Positions 7,979 to 16,718 are shown, counted from the first letter of the stretch. The stretch: DNA of 64,000 bases from JAXGXJ01 sp963816155 (GCA_963816155.1 CAWFJE010000007.1:62001-126000); one strand, 5' to 3'. Made by a program: numbers and translations. Notes: generated by a model from the letters alone, not told the origin.

Positions 7979-8597
7979 ACTCATCCCGCTCCTGTGCACG
8001 GACTGCGGGACCCGCCTCGACTCCGATGTCGACGCGGTGCTCTTCGTCTGCCCGGCGTGCGGTCTGACCCACGAGCCGGCGGAGGGCGGATTTCGTGTCC
8101 TGCCCACCCTGGTTGCATCCGTCACTTCCAGGAGCGTCGCCACCGACTCGACCATTCGTCTGGCCGTGTGGCGCTTGGTGACGGATATCAGTTCGGCCGG
8201 GGCGGTTTTCGGCCAAGACGAACCGTCAGCCGCCGCGCGCAGAGGATCCTACGTGTATGTGCCGGCCTTCTCGCTGGCGCGCATGGTAGTCGAGAACCTG
8301 GGGGTGAGACTCACTCAGAAGCAGCCCGTTCTTGAAGCGCCCTCAGGGGCGTTGTCGGGTGGGGCGGCTGTTTCGTCAACTCCCTTCTCTCCCATACTCC
8401 TGGGCCGTGAAGAAGCACGCCTCTTGGCCGGCTTCGTCCACTTGGGCCTCGGCGTGCGTGAGGGGCAGCACGAGGAGATGATGGAGGACGAGTTGACGAC
8501 GTCGGCGGAAGAACTGGTCTTCGTCCCCGCCGTCCGCGATCCCAGGTGTGTGCACGACGCGGGCTGGCGGCTGTTGTTGCGCGAGTTCGACGACTAG
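7929..8597 (+). CDS. Zinc-ribbon protein, unknown function
   Basis: A 222-residue soluble protein with one N-terminal zinc ribbon (CTDCGTRLDSDVDAVLFVCPACG) and no other recognisable motif. Its GTG start lies 50 bases inside the preceding zinc-ribbon membrane protein gene, which suggests translational coupling. The C-terminal half contains RSYVYVPAFS-like and EELVFVPAVRDPRCVHDAGW stretches that look like a folded domain. Function cannot be assigned; the pair of overlapping genes is a candidate two-protein module. Confidence 0.65.
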   Translation: MHPYKLRWSITTLTRAELIPLLCTDCGTRLDSDVDAVLFVCPACGLTHEPAEGGFRVLPTLVASVTSRSVATDSTIRLAVWRLVTDISSAGAVFGQDEPSAAARRGSYVYVPAFSLARMVVENLGVRLTQKQPVLEAPSGALSGGAAVSSTPFSPILLGREEARLLAGFVHLGLGVREGQHEEMMEDELTTSAEELVFVPAVRDPRCVHDAGWRLLLREFDD

Positions 8598-8623
8598 GGT
8601 CCGCGGCGTGGCATACTGCCGCC

Positions 8624-9280
8624 ATGCCTTCTGAACGCCTGATTTCCTCCCGCGGTTCTCTGGCCCGCTGGGGCCTGGCACTGGTGGCGGGCACTCTCGC
8701 CTACAACGTCGTCGAGGCGGGTATCGCTCTGTGGGCCGGCTCCGAGGCGGACAGCGTCGCGCTATACGGCTTCGGACTGGACAGCGTCATCGAGATCGCC
8801 GCCGCGTCGGTGATGCTGTGGCGGCTTTCCCTCGAGACCCGAGGCGCGGATCTCGGAGCGGACTGAGCGGCGGAGGAGAAGGTGAGGCGCATCATCGGGC
8901 TGACCTTCCTGGCCCTCGCGGTATACGTGACCGCGCAGGCCGTCTACTCGTTGGTCTCGCAGAGGCAGCCGGCGGAGAGCCTGGTGGGCATAGCGTTGGC
9001 AACCGCCTCCCTCCTCATCATGCCCGTTCTGGCTTGGGGGAAGATGAGAGTTGCTCGGGGCCTGGGTAGTGGGTCTCTCTACGCCGAGGCGAAGGAGACG
9101 CTCGCGTGCGCCTACCTTTCGGCCACCCTCCTGCTGGGCCTGTTGCTGAATGCCGTTCTCGGTTGGTGGTGGGCCGATCCGGCAGTGGCCTTGCTGATGG
9201 TGCCCTGGCTGGTCAAAGAGGGACTGGAAGGTTGGAGGGGTGAGGAAGGCGCGGACGAGGACCACGAGGTCGGTGCCTGA
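8624..9280 (+). pseudogene. Cation diffusion facilitator, interrupted by in-frame TGA
   Basis: Read through the TGA at 8864-8866, the frame gives one cation-efflux-like protein of about 218 residues. The N-terminal part has the helix ALVAGTLAYNVVEAGIALWA and the metal-site helix SVALYGFGLDSVIEI; the C-terminal part starts VRRIIGLTFLALAVYV. The two parts are in the same frame and join without loss, so the break is a single stop codon in the loop between helices. The expected residue there is not a conserved Cys and I see no hairpin after the stop, so selenocysteine is unlikely. A CGA-to-TGA change or a sequencing error would explain it. The downstream half could also start at the GTG at 8882. 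Confidence 0.65.
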
Positions 9281-9446
9281 CCTTGCCGCACGCCGGAGCG
9301 GAGGAGCACCGTTGTATTCCGGCTTGGGGCCCCGGGTCGCATCTGCGAGGTCATCGGGCCACCGGGACCGGTCCAAGGTCGATCGACACAGCGTCGTCGT
9401 CAAGGACCAGGTCCCGGCGGGGCCCGGCGACCCGCACGATAATCGG

Positions 9447-10634
9447 CTAGACGAGCAGCGGCGGCTCCGAGTCGGCGTCAGACTCCACAGAGTCCGACGC
9501 CTCGGGGGCGGTTTGCTCCGGACCCTGGGAATCGGTGGCGGTCACTGCCGGTTCAGGCGTGTCCGCGGGCGGAGGAGGGACGAGTCCGGGCGCCGCAGAC
9601 GCGGTCTCCGAGGGCGGCGCGGCGGTTGGCTCGTCCACCTCGGCCGCAGCCAAGGGCGTAGTCGGCCCGTCCACCTCGACCGCACTCGGGGGCGCGGGCG
9701 GAGCATCGGCGACGACCACAGGCGCGGGTGCCACTGGGGCGTCGTCGGGCTGTGTCCCCTGAGGCGGCGACGTATGCCGGCGACGGACGAGCAGCAGCAC
9801 GAGTACCACCACGAGAACAGCGATCACGATGCCGCCGGCAATGATGATGCCGAGGATCGCGGTCCAGTTGTAGCTCATGCTCTCTGCGTGCATCTCGCGG
9901 GCGCCGCTGGTCCCGACATTCCATATCAAGGTGTTGCCCTGTACCTCGTCGGCGTTGTTATCACCGATAGTGCCGGGTAGAGTCACGCGGTTCTGGATGA
10001 CGAACACTCCGCTCAGAAGATCCAGCGGCAGGCCGGCGGCGGCGTCGCCGAGTTGGGACATGGCTCCGCTCACATCGGCGGTAGTGGAGAAACGGGTCTT
10101 GGTGCCGAAGAACCCTTCATCCTGAGTAAGAGTCAGCGCTTCCATGTTGACCACCGAGGAGAGCTGGCTGGAGGCCAGGAGAGTCTGGAGTTCTTCCGGA
10201 TCGGCGAACGGGCGACTGATGGCTACCCACTTGGTGCCATCGTTGTCGGTGCCACGTTCCACCTGCCAGTCACCCGGGATCTCGCCCAGGATGGTATCGA
10301 AGAGCTCATCGACGCTCTTGGGGATGTCGGGTAGTAGGCCGCCAGAGTCGCCGAAGAGCCCCCCCAGATCACCGAAGAGCGACCCTAGGCCCCCGAGGCC
10401 TCCGGTAGCTCCCGACAGTGTGTCCTGGAGGTCCTTGTCGGCAGCCAGACGCACGGATACCGTCCCGGACCCGTCGTCGTTGACTTTCGTGTCGAGGCTG
10501 ACGCCCACGGTGCATCCACTGAGAACGGCCAGGCCGGCGAGCAGTAGCACGAGCACCAGAACGGCCGAAGGCACCGGCAATGACCTTCTTCGCTTCGTCC
10601 CCACTCCAACTGGAGCGGCGTTGCTCCTGCTCAC
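9447..10634 (-). CDS. LppM-like lipoprotein with C-terminal membrane anchor
   Basis: The signal region ends in the lipobox LSGC (Cys41) and is followed by VGVSLDTKVNDDGSGTVSVR, the start of the LppM-like beta-rich domain found in actinobacterial and cyanobacterial surface lipoproteins. A glycine- and leucine-rich patch (residues about 75-100) interrupts the domain. Near residue 255 there is a single membrane helix (AILGIIIAGGIVIAVLVVVL) followed by an RRR stop-transfer signal and a long cytoplasmic tail rich in Pro, Ala, Glu and Thr. The protein would thus be tethered at both ends. Role unknown; LppM in mycobacteria modulates cell-envelope glycolipids. Confidence 0.75.
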   Translation of the reverse strand: MSRSNAAPVGVGTKRRRSLPVPSAVLVLVLLLAGLAVLSGCTVGVSLDTKVNDDGSGTVSVRLAADKDLQDTLSGATGGLGGLGSLFGDLGGLFGDSGGLLPDIPKSVDELFDTILGEIPGDWQVERGTDNDGTKWVAISRPFADPEELQTLLASSQLSSVVNMEALTLTQDEGFFGTKTRFSTTADVSGAMSQLGDAAAGLPLDLLSGVFVIQNRVTLPGTIGDNNADEVQGNTLIWNVGTSGAREMHAESMSYNWTAILGIIIAGGIVIAVLVVVLVLLLVRRRHTSPPQGTQPDDAPVAPAPVVVADAPPAPPSAVEVDGPTTPLAAAEVDEPTAAPPSETASAAPGLVPPPPADTPEPAVTATDSQGPEQTAPEASDSVESDADSEPPLLV

Positions 10635-10883
10635 GGCGGTCCCCCTATCTGACGATAACCTATATGCGGACGATGGTTGTCCCGGGCTCCGACGCCTCTA
10701 TACCACCCGGGGTTCCTCCGGTGCTGTGCTGGGACGTCTCCAGAGCCGCCGACACACAAGCGGTTCTGATGCAACTGGCCGACAGTGAAGGAAAGCATGG
10801 ATGTACGGCGAATGCGTCAGTCTTAGACCAGTATAGGCCCGGACGAGCCGGATGGCCCGGCCCAGGCGACCAGGGGAGAGTAA

Positions 10884-11336
10884 ATGGTTAAGCTCATCAT
10901 CATCGGGGCGGTGGTGGTCATTGCGCTGGCTATCGGACTTACATACGCCTTCGGGGCAGGGGGATCGGACGGCGACCAGGTAGCAAACGGTACGTCCACG
11001 AGTGTCGGGACGTCAACGAGCGATGGAACGTCGACCAGCGGGGGCACCGAAACAACGGGGAGCGGTACAGCCACCACTGCACCTCCGTCGTCGACCACGA
11101 CCACGACTGAGGCGCCAACTACCACTACCACCGAGGCGCCCACTACCACTACGGCTGCGACCAGCAGTTCGACGACACTTGCTCCGGCGACCTCCGCACC
11201 TCCGCCGAGTGACTTCCAGACGGGTGGAGGAGGGACAGCCGGGATGGGGGCCTGGTTCTGGGCCGTAGTCGCTCTGGCCGCCGCCCTGTGCGTGGGCTTG
11301 GCCGGGTCGGCAGTCCGGATGTACCAGAAGGGCTAG
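10884..11336 (+). CDS. Small membrane protein with Ser/Thr-rich extracellular linker
   Basis: A 150-residue protein with an N-terminal helix (KLIIIGAVVVIALAIGLTYA), about 75 residues made mostly of Thr, Ser, Gly and Ala, and a C-terminal helix (WFWAVVALAAALCVGLAG). It is probably an envelope spacer with both ends in the membrane. The ATG follows a GGGGAGAG ribosome site. The sortase gene lies 78 bases downstream on the same strand, but no LPxTG-like signal is visible here. Function unknown. Confidence 0.7.
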   Translation: MVKLIIIGAVVVIALAIGLTYAFGAGGSDGDQVANGTSTSVGTSTSDGTSTSGGTETTGSGTATTAPPSSTTTTTEAPTTTTTEAPTTTTAATSSSTTLAPATSAPPPSDFQTGGGGTAGMGAWFWAVVALAAALCVGLAGSAVRMYQKG

Positions 11337-11413
11337 TTCTCATCCCCGTGCGGAAGACGGCGGGACGTCCCCCGGCTTCTCGCCGACGAAGATAGCGGTC
11401 TGGGTCCGCGGCC

Positions 11414-12190
11414 ATGGTCTCGAGACACAAGTACTACGCAGCAAGAAGGCGTCGCCGGCGCAGGCGGCTGGCCCTTCTGTTCCTGACCCTGGCTCTGGCG
11501 CTTTCCGCGCTGACCGGCACCGCCCTTCTGAGAGGATCGCAGGCTTCGGCGGAGGTCGCCCCCATCTTCTCGGCCGTGGCTTCGAGCGACGCTTCGGTCG
11601 ACGTCTCTCCGCCTGTCACTGCTTCTGGCACAACCTTGCGGTTCTCTCCGAGCACAACGGTCGTCGACACGCCGGCAGCGGGCGAGCCCCCCAGCGTCAC
11701 GACCTCCGTGTCTTCATCAACTACCACGGTCACCATCTATACCCATGCCATCTCCCGGCCTGTCCGCGTTGTCGTTCCGACCGTCGAGATCGACGCGGTC
11801 CTCATGGAGGTCGGTCTGCGCGAGGAGGGAGTGGCTGAAGTGCCTCCCTTCGGCAGGGCCGCCTGGTACAAGTTGGGGCCGGCTCCCGGCGCCAACGGCC
11901 CTGCGGTGCTCCTTGGCCATGTGGACTCCACGAAGGGGCCCGACGTGTTCTACCGCCTGAGGGACATCATGCTGGGGGATACGGTGGTCGTCTACGGTGA
12001 GGATGGTGATGTGGCGACCTTCTTCGTGGATGGGAAGGAGCAGGTTCTCAAGACCGAGCTTCCCACCGAGCGAATCTGGAACGGCAGTCAGCAGCCGCTC
12101 ATCCGTCTCATCACGTGCGGGGGCGAGTTCGACCACGACACCGGCCACTACCTCTCCAACCTCATCGTCTACGGCCATCTGGTGAGGTAG
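11414..12190 (+). CDS. Sortase, class F type
   Basis: The N-terminus is an Arg-rich cytoplasmic patch and one membrane helix, followed by a low-complexity Ser/Thr/Val linker and a sortase beta-barrel beginning at VRVVVPTVEIDAVLMEVG. The catalytic His is in LLGHVDS (H169) and the catalytic Cys in LITCGGEFD (C235), as in class F sortases of actinobacteria. I see no Arg in the segment 236-257 where the third catalytic residue is often found, so either the Arg is supplied elsewhere or activity is altered. It would act outside the membrane, attaching or cross-linking surface proteins. No sorted substrate is evident in this window. Confidence 0.8.
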   Translation: MVSRHKYYAARRRRRRRRLALLFLTLALALSALTGTALLRGSQASAEVAPIFSAVASSDASVDVSPPVTASGTTLRFSPSTTVVDTPAAGEPPSVTTSVSSSTTTVTIYTHAISRPVRVVVPTVEIDAVLMEVGLREEGVAEVPPFGRAAWYKLGPAPGANGPAVLLGHVDSTKGPDVFYRLRDIMLGDTVVVYGEDGDVATFFVDGKEQVLKTELPTERIWNGSQQPLIRLITCGGEFDHDTGHYLSNLIVYGHLVR

Positions 12191-12329
12191 GGTCGGTGGA
12201 CCATCACGCGTCTCGAGGAGATCGAGCGGCGCCTGGAGTGGAGTGAGAAGCCGCGGCGGGGCGTGCGCACTCGGGTGCTAGAATCGTTGTTCAGTTTTGG
12301 CCACAAACCCGATCCGGGAGAACATGCAC

Positions 12330-13184
12330 ATGGAGACCAGACTTAACGCCAGCGGTACCAGTTCACTGTCGACCAAAGTCTTCTTCAGTGACGAGGAAGG
12401 CTTCGCAGTCGCGTCGGTGATCGTGATGGGTAAGACGGACGCCGTACTCATCGATGCCCAGTGGACCTTGTCGGCAGCCCACCGCGTTATCGCGGAGATC
12501 ATCGACACCGGCAAGGAACTCAAGACCATCTATCTCACTCACGCGCATCCAGACCACTACTTCGGGGCTGGCACGATCGCTGCGGCTTTCCCCAACGCGC
12601 GCGTGGTGGCGGTGCCGTCGGAAGCCGACATCATCAACGCGCAGTTCTTCGGCAAGATGGAGATCTGGGAAGCCACTATCGGGACGCACAACGTGTGCCG
12701 CAAGAGCGTGCAGGTCGAGACTCTGGAGGAAGACTACATCGAACTCGAGGGCGAGCGCCTGGAGATCATCTCCAAGGTCCTCGGTGACATGAGATACAAC
12801 ACCATGGTGTGGATCCCGTCGATCAAGACGCTCTACGCCAGCGATGTGCTCTTCAACCAGGCCCATCCCTTCACCTGCGAGGTCACGGCTGAGGAACGGG
12901 TGCTCTGGAAAGAAGCCATAGACAAGATCGAGACCATGGGCGCTGAGGTCATCATCCCCGGCCACCAGAAGCCGGGCATGCAGTTCGACCGCAGCTCGCT
13001 CGACTTCACTCGCGACTACCTGGTGGCCACCGAAGAAGAATTGGCCCGACAGGACACTGTCGGCGGGTTCTACTACGCCATGGCCGAGCGGTTTCCGTCG
13101 GCCACTCTTCTGCATCTGAGCAACGAGATGAACGCCAACGTGTTCAAGGGCGATCGCGACTGGCACTGGCGCGAGGAGGACTAA
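12330..13184 (+). CDS. Metallo-beta-lactamase-fold hydrolase
   Basis: The metal-binding motif THAHPDHYFG and the later GDMRYNTMVWIPSIKTLYAS and IIPGHQKPG segments place this 284-residue protein in the MBL-fold superfamily, with His/Asp ligands for two metals. It lacks a signal peptide, so it acts in the cytoplasm. The subgroup recalls alkylsulfatase-like or quorum-quenching lactonase-like hydrolases, but the substrate is unknown. I chose the ATG at 12330 because a GGGAG site lies 9 bases upstream; the ATG at 12324 is only 3 bases from it. A TAGAAT sequence at 12279-12284 may be the -10 box. A strong terminator follows. Confidence 0.8.
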   Translation: METRLNASGTSSLSTKVFFSDEEGFAVASVIVMGKTDAVLIDAQWTLSAAHRVIAEIIDTGKELKTIYLTHAHPDHYFGAGTIAAAFPNARVVAVPSEADIINAQFFGKMEIWEATIGTHNVCRKSVQVETLEEDYIELEGERLEIISKVLGDMRYNTMVWIPSIKTLYASDVLFNQAHPFTCEVTAEERVLWKEAIDKIETMGAEVIIPGHQKPGMQFDRSSLDFTRDYLVATEEELARQDTVGGFYYAMAERFPSATLLHLSNEMNANVFKGDRDWHWREED

Positions 13185-13253
13185 GGTCTGGCCGAGCGCA
13201 TGCGGCGAGGGTCATCGTTGCTGTCGCTGCAGAGCGGATCTGAGGAAGAAGAC

Positions 13254-13289
13254 GAAGCCCCGGGCGTCCTCGCGGACGCCCGGGGCTTC
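13254..13289. terminator. Strong hairpin between convergent genes
   Basis: A perfect 16-bp stem (arms begin GAAGCCCCGG and end CCGGGGCTTC) with a TCGC loop lies between the convergent MBL hydrolase and chagasin-like genes. On the minus strand it is followed by GTCTTCTTCCTC, so it could terminate both transcripts. Confidence 0.8.
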
Positions 13290-13327
13290 GTGTCAAGGCT
13301 GCCTTTGCCAGGCGCTGGGTGGAAGGT

Positions 13328-14554
13328 CTAGTACGGCGTGATCGCGAGCTCCTGGACGCTTATGGTCACGAAGAACTGCTGAGTGACCGTTCCGTCTTCC
13401 TTCGCGTATACCAGCCTCAGTTCCGTCGCGCCCGCCTTGAGCACGTCGAAGGTCCAGACCAGTGCACCCTGGTTCGGATCCGTGGTGGTCGGGACGAACA
13501 CCGGATCGCCCTTCAGCTTGATGACGGACTCGTCGTAGGTGTCGAGCTGCCAGATGAGGTCGTCGTTGCGGTCATCGGGCAGGACCAGGGCCAGGCCTGT
13601 TGCTGTCGTCGGGACCACTTCCACCTGGCCATTGGACTTTGGACCCAGCACGACCGTGCCGTCAGGTATGTCGATGGGCGGGAAGGGAAGGCTGGTCGTC
13701 GTGGTCGAAGGCGGCTTCGCGGTCGTCGTCGTGGTCGACGGTGGCTTGGTGGTGGTTGTGGTCGAGGGCGGCTTGGTAGTCGTGGTCGACGGTGGCTTGG
13801 TGGTGGTCGTGGTCGTCGAGGGCGGCTTGGTCGTAGTGGTCGAGGGCTTCGCCGTGGTGGTCGTTGACGGGGCCGTCGTGGTAGTGGGCGCCGCGGTCGT
13901 GGTCGTGCTCGCTTCCGTGGTGGTCGTTGTGGCCTCAGTTGTGGTCGTGGTCGACTCGCTGGTGGTGGTCGACTCCGCGACCGTGGTGGTGGTGCTGAGG
14001 TCGTCCTCAGATGTGATGAGGATGGTGCAGCTGAAAGTCCTGTTCACCTTGCCTGCGATGTCCACGTTCTTCGCCTCCACCTGCACGCTTCCCGGGTTCA
14101 GCGTTATGGCAGAGTAGGTGTAGAGAGCTTCGGCGCCCGGTTCATAGGAGGGGTACGTGATCTGGGGTCCGGGGAGGACCTGTAGCAGTTCGGCGTTCAT
14201 CGCGTTCACATTCCAGACCGACTCTTCGGGGACGCCGGTGAGTTTAAGCAGCACCACCCAGCCCGTACCCACGGGCACCGTGGCGCCGTCCTGAGCCTCG
14301 GTGATAACTACGGTGGAGGCGGGCGGTTGAGGTTGCGTCGGCCCGGCATCGGTGGCGTCAGCCTGGTTCGTGGCTCTGCCGATGAAGAAGGCGATCAGGA
14401 AGACCGCGATGATCCCGATCAGCACCCAGAGCCACCACAGACGCCGGAAGGTGCTCTTGGAGGACTTCGGCGGCGTCGCAGCCGTCGACGGTCCCGCGGG
14501 CGGCGGAGGGCCCGCGCCCGGCGTGCTCGATGTGCCCTGTGCGTCCACTGTCAT
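13328..14554 (-). CDS. Membrane-anchored protein with two chagasin-like domains joined by a Thr-rich stalk
   Basis: A cytoplasmic Pro-rich N-terminus precedes one membrane helix (LWWLWVLIGIIAVFLIAFFI, residues about 39-58). Outside there are two similar beta-domains, about residues 75-180 and 300-408. Each carries the layout of chagasin-type cysteine-protease inhibitors (ESVWNVNAMNAELLQVL and DLIWQLDTYDESVIKLKG; later TELRLVYAKEDGTV). Between them is a stalk of about 110 residues of repeated TTTT-K-PPS units. It would sit outside the cell as an inhibitor of secreted papain-like proteases; the inhibitor role is from family resemblance. The repeated stalk codons are prone to expansion. Confidence 0.75.
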   Translation of the reverse strand: MTVDAQGTSSTPGAGPPPPAGPSTAATPPKSSKSTFRRLWWLWVLIGIIAVFLIAFFIGRATNQADATDAGPTQPQPPASTVVITEAQDGATVPVGTGWVVLLKLTGVPEESVWNVNAMNAELLQVLPGPQITYPSYEPGAEALYTYSAITLNPGSVQVEAKNVDIAGKVNRTFSCTILITSEDDLSTTTTVAESTTTSESTTTTTEATTTTTEASTTTTAAPTTTTAPSTTTTAKPSTTTTKPPSTTTTTTKPPSTTTTKPPSTTTTTKPPSTTTTTAKPPSTTTTSLPFPPIDIPDGTVVLGPKSNGQVEVVPTTATGLALVLPDDRNDDLIWQLDTYDESVIKLKGDPVFVPTTTDPNQGALVWTFDVLKAGATELRLVYAKEDGTVTQQFFVTISVQELAITPY

Positions 14555-14804
14555 CCTCCTGAATCCGCGCAGCCCGAGGGCCGGCCATTTATGTCACTGC
14601 ACATAATTCGCCCCAGAGGGCTCCACTCCTTGCCTTGTGGCGCAGCCTGATACCGTCCGCCGATGGCGCGACCGGGGTATCATCTGGACGGGTAGCAAGC
14701 AGGCATGTATCGGGTCCAGCGCGTCCGGCGGATGAGGGAGTGAAGATGAGGCAGTCACGGGCATTACCGGAGATGCGCGGCCCAGACGCAGGGTCGATGG
14801 TACC

Positions 14805-15311
14805 TTGAACGCGCCTCTCTATCACGAGGAGCAACGCTTCCGCCAGACGTGGGTGCTGGTCATCGTCTTGGGCGTGGCGGGGCTCACCTGGATGACGTTC
14901 ATCCGACAGATCTGGCAGGGCCAGCCTATGGGCGAAGACCCTCTCCCTGACTGGGGAGTATGGCTGATGCTGATCTTGATCGGAGTAGCCCTACCCTACT
15001 TCTTTCTCCGGTCCAGGCTGATATTCGAAGTGACGTCGGAGCACATCTCCATACGCTTCTTCCCGCTGATGCGCCGCGTGATCCCTCTCTCGGACATCCA
15101 GACGGCAGAGGTGCGCACATACAACGCTGTCAAGGAATACGGCGGCTGGGGGATCAAGGGGTGGACGGGCAAGAACGTGGCCTACAACGTCAGCGGAGAC
15201 ACAGGCGTTCAGTTGATCCTGCGCGACGAGCGCAGAGTCATGCTCGGCTCCAAGAGGGCTGAGGAATTGGCGGCGGTCATCGAAGCCCAGCTGTCGCACC
15301 TCGGGGAGTGA
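14805..15311 (+). CDS. Two-helix membrane protein with PH-like domain (DUF6141-type)
   Basis: The 168-residue protein has two membrane helices (TWVLVIVLGVAGLTWMTFI and VWLMLILIGVALPYFFL) followed by a beta-rich cytoplasmic domain. The pattern VTSEHISIRFFPLMRRVIPL then SDIQTAEVRTYNAV recalls bacterial PH-domain proteins. The start is a TTG, as no ATG or GTG is in frame nearby. Function unknown. Confidence 0.65.
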   Translation: MNAPLYHEEQRFRQTWVLVIVLGVAGLTWMTFIRQIWQGQPMGEDPLPDWGVWLMLILIGVALPYFFLRSRLIFEVTSEHISIRFFPLMRRVIPLSDIQTAEVRTYNAVKEYGGWGIKGWTGKNVAYNVSGDTGVQLILRDERRVMLGSKRAEELAAVIEAQLSHLGE

Positions 15312-15336
15312 CGGCGGTGTAGCGCCCGCATGGGAT

Positions 15337-15365
15337 TTGACATCGCGCACTAGAGTTCCTACGTT
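15337..15365 (+). promoter_or_regulatory. Sigma70-like promoter for alcohol dehydrogenase
   Basis: A consensus TTGACA (15337-15342) and TACGTT (15360-15365) are separated by 17 bases. The dehydrogenase ATG is 32 bases downstream of the -10 element, with a GGGAGGAAG ribosome site between. Confidence 0.55.
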
Positions 15366-15397
15366 GTACTAGCTCACACACAGAGGGAGGAAGTCAC

Positions 15398-16480
15398 ATG
15401 AAGGCCGCAGTCTGCTATGAGTTCGGCAAGCCGTTGGTGATCGAAGACTTGGAGATCCGGGGGCCGGGTCCGGGCGAGGTCTTGGTCAAGAACGCGGCTA
15501 CAGCAATCTGCCACAGCGACATCCATCTGGTCAGGGGCGATCTGCCCTTCCCCGCGCCCGTGGTGGCCGGTCATGAGACGGCCGGGTATGTGGAGGAGAT
15601 CGGCGAAGGTGTCACCGGCTTCGAGATAGGTGATCCTGTGGTGGCTTCTCTGCTGATCTCCTGCGGTGAGTGCGCGATGTGTACCACCGGCCTTCCCAGC
15701 CTGTGCGAATACCCCTGGGAGCGCGGTGCGGTGTCTCCCTACAAGAACCAGAAGGGCGAACCCGTAGACCAAGCCTTCCTGATCGGTAGCTTCGCCGAGA
15801 AGACCGTGGTGCATAAGTCGCAACTCGTCAAATTGCCGGCCGACATGCCCATGGATCGGGCCAGCCTGCTCGCGTGCGGCGTTGCTACGGGCTTCGGCGC
15901 CGTAGTTTGGCGGGCCAAGGTGGAATTGGGCTCGAGTGTCGCGGTCGTCGGGGTAGGCGGGGTCGGTCTCAACTCCGTCCAGGGCGCGTCCCTCGTCAGC
16001 GCGTACCCCATCATCGCCATCGACGTCAACGACGACAAACTGGAAGCGGCCAAGACGTTCGGCGCTACGCACACTATCAACAGCAGCAAGGTCGATCCGA
16101 TACAGGCGGTCAAGGAGATCACCGGCGGACGGGGCGCCGACTACGTGTTCGTGACCGTGGGCAATCCGGTCGCGTTGGAACAGGGTCCGGCGATGTCGGC
16201 TCCCAGGGGTCTGACGGTGTGGGTCGGCATACCCAACATCAAGGATGTCGTCCCTGTCTCTCCGTTCCTCCTGTTCCGCGAAGAACGTTCCATCGCCGGC
16301 TGTTGGATGGGGAGCACCAACCTCAAGAACGATATTCCGAAGCTCGTGACCATGTATCAGACAGGCAAGCTGAAGTTGGACGAGCTGATCACGAAGCACT
16401 ACAAGCTGGAAGATATCGACGAGGCCATTGAGGCGGTGGAGCAGGGCAAGGCACTTCGCAACATCATCGTCTTCGACTGA
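15398..16480 (+). CDS. Zinc-dependent alcohol dehydrogenase (MDR superfamily)
   Basis: A 360-residue NAD(P)-dependent dehydrogenase. Catalytic zinc ligands are visible in AICHSD (C38) and AGHET (H59, E60). The structural zinc site is C89, C92, C95 and C103 (SCGECAMCTTGLPSLC). The Rossmann motif is VVGVGGVGLNSVQ. It oxidises an alcohol or reduces an aldehyde in the cytoplasm and resembles the class III-like group acting on short or aromatic alcohols; the exact substrate is unknown. It stands alone with its own promoter and terminator, so it is monocistronic. Confidence 0.9.
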   Translation: MKAAVCYEFGKPLVIEDLEIRGPGPGEVLVKNAATAICHSDIHLVRGDLPFPAPVVAGHETAGYVEEIGEGVTGFEIGDPVVASLLISCGECAMCTTGLPSLCEYPWERGAVSPYKNQKGEPVDQAFLIGSFAEKTVVHKSQLVKLPADMPMDRASLLACGVATGFGAVVWRAKVELGSSVAVVGVGGVGLNSVQGASLVSAYPIIAIDVNDDKLEAAKTFGATHTINSSKVDPIQAVKEITGGRGADYVFVTVGNPVALEQGPAMSAPRGLTVWVGIPNIKDVVPVSPFLLFREERSIAGCWMGSTNLKNDIPKLVTMYQTGKLKLDELITKHYKLEDIDEAIEAVEQGKALRNIIVFD

Positions 16481-16492
16481 TACCGGCCTTCC

Positions 16493-16538
16493 GAACGGCG
16501 ACTCCCGATCGACGCCAGGGGGTCGGGAGTCGCCGTTC
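16493..16538 (+). terminator. Terminator of alcohol dehydrogenase
   Basis: A 16-bp stem (GAACGGCGACTCCCGA paired with its complement at 16523-16538) follows the dehydrogenase stop and is trailed by a pyrimidine-rich TTCTGCATCTTC. Confidence 0.75.
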
Positions 16539-16571
16539 TTCTGCATCTTCGCAGGCCTCATCATCTGGATC

Positions 16572-16718
16572 GTGACCGAAGTCGGCCTGCTCGGCTTTCT
16601 GCCGGACGCGGGAACGTACATGCAGATCGGCGTGGGACTTCTGGGAGCGGGGATCGTCGTGCTCGCCTTGGCGCGCCCCACACGGCGCCACTTCGGGGTG
16701 GAAAGCTCGCGCCTGTGA
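16572..16718 (+). CDS. Possible small membrane protein
   Basis: From a GTG at 16572 the frame encodes 48 residues with one good hydrophobic helix (MQIGVGLLGAGIVVLALA) and a basic tail. The frame is hydrophobic for another 10 codons upstream but has no start codon there, so either the start is unusual or the 5' end is lost. There is no ribosome site. It lies directly after a terminator. Weak call. Confidence 0.3.
   Translation: MTEVGLLGFLPDAGTYMQIGVGLLGAGIVVLALARPTRRHFGVESSRL

Noticed and set aside
8864..8866. Selenocysteine in the cation-efflux protein
   Set aside because: No Cys is expected at that loop position and no stable hairpin follows the TGA.
12191..12360. Frame after the sortase stop (TRLEEIERRLEWSEKPRRG) that looks protein-like
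   Set aside because: It needs read-through of TAG, is short, and overlaps the MBL hydrolase start. Open frames of this length are common at this GC content.
13690..14000. Repeated GTGGTCG-type units as a possible CRISPR or satellite
   Set aside because: The period follows codons of the TTT-KPPS linker of a membrane protein. There are no spacers.
15374..16681. 435-codon minus frame opposite the alcohol dehydrogenase
   Set aside because: The plus frame has both zinc sites, a promoter and a terminator. The minus frame is an artefact of GC-rich codon use.
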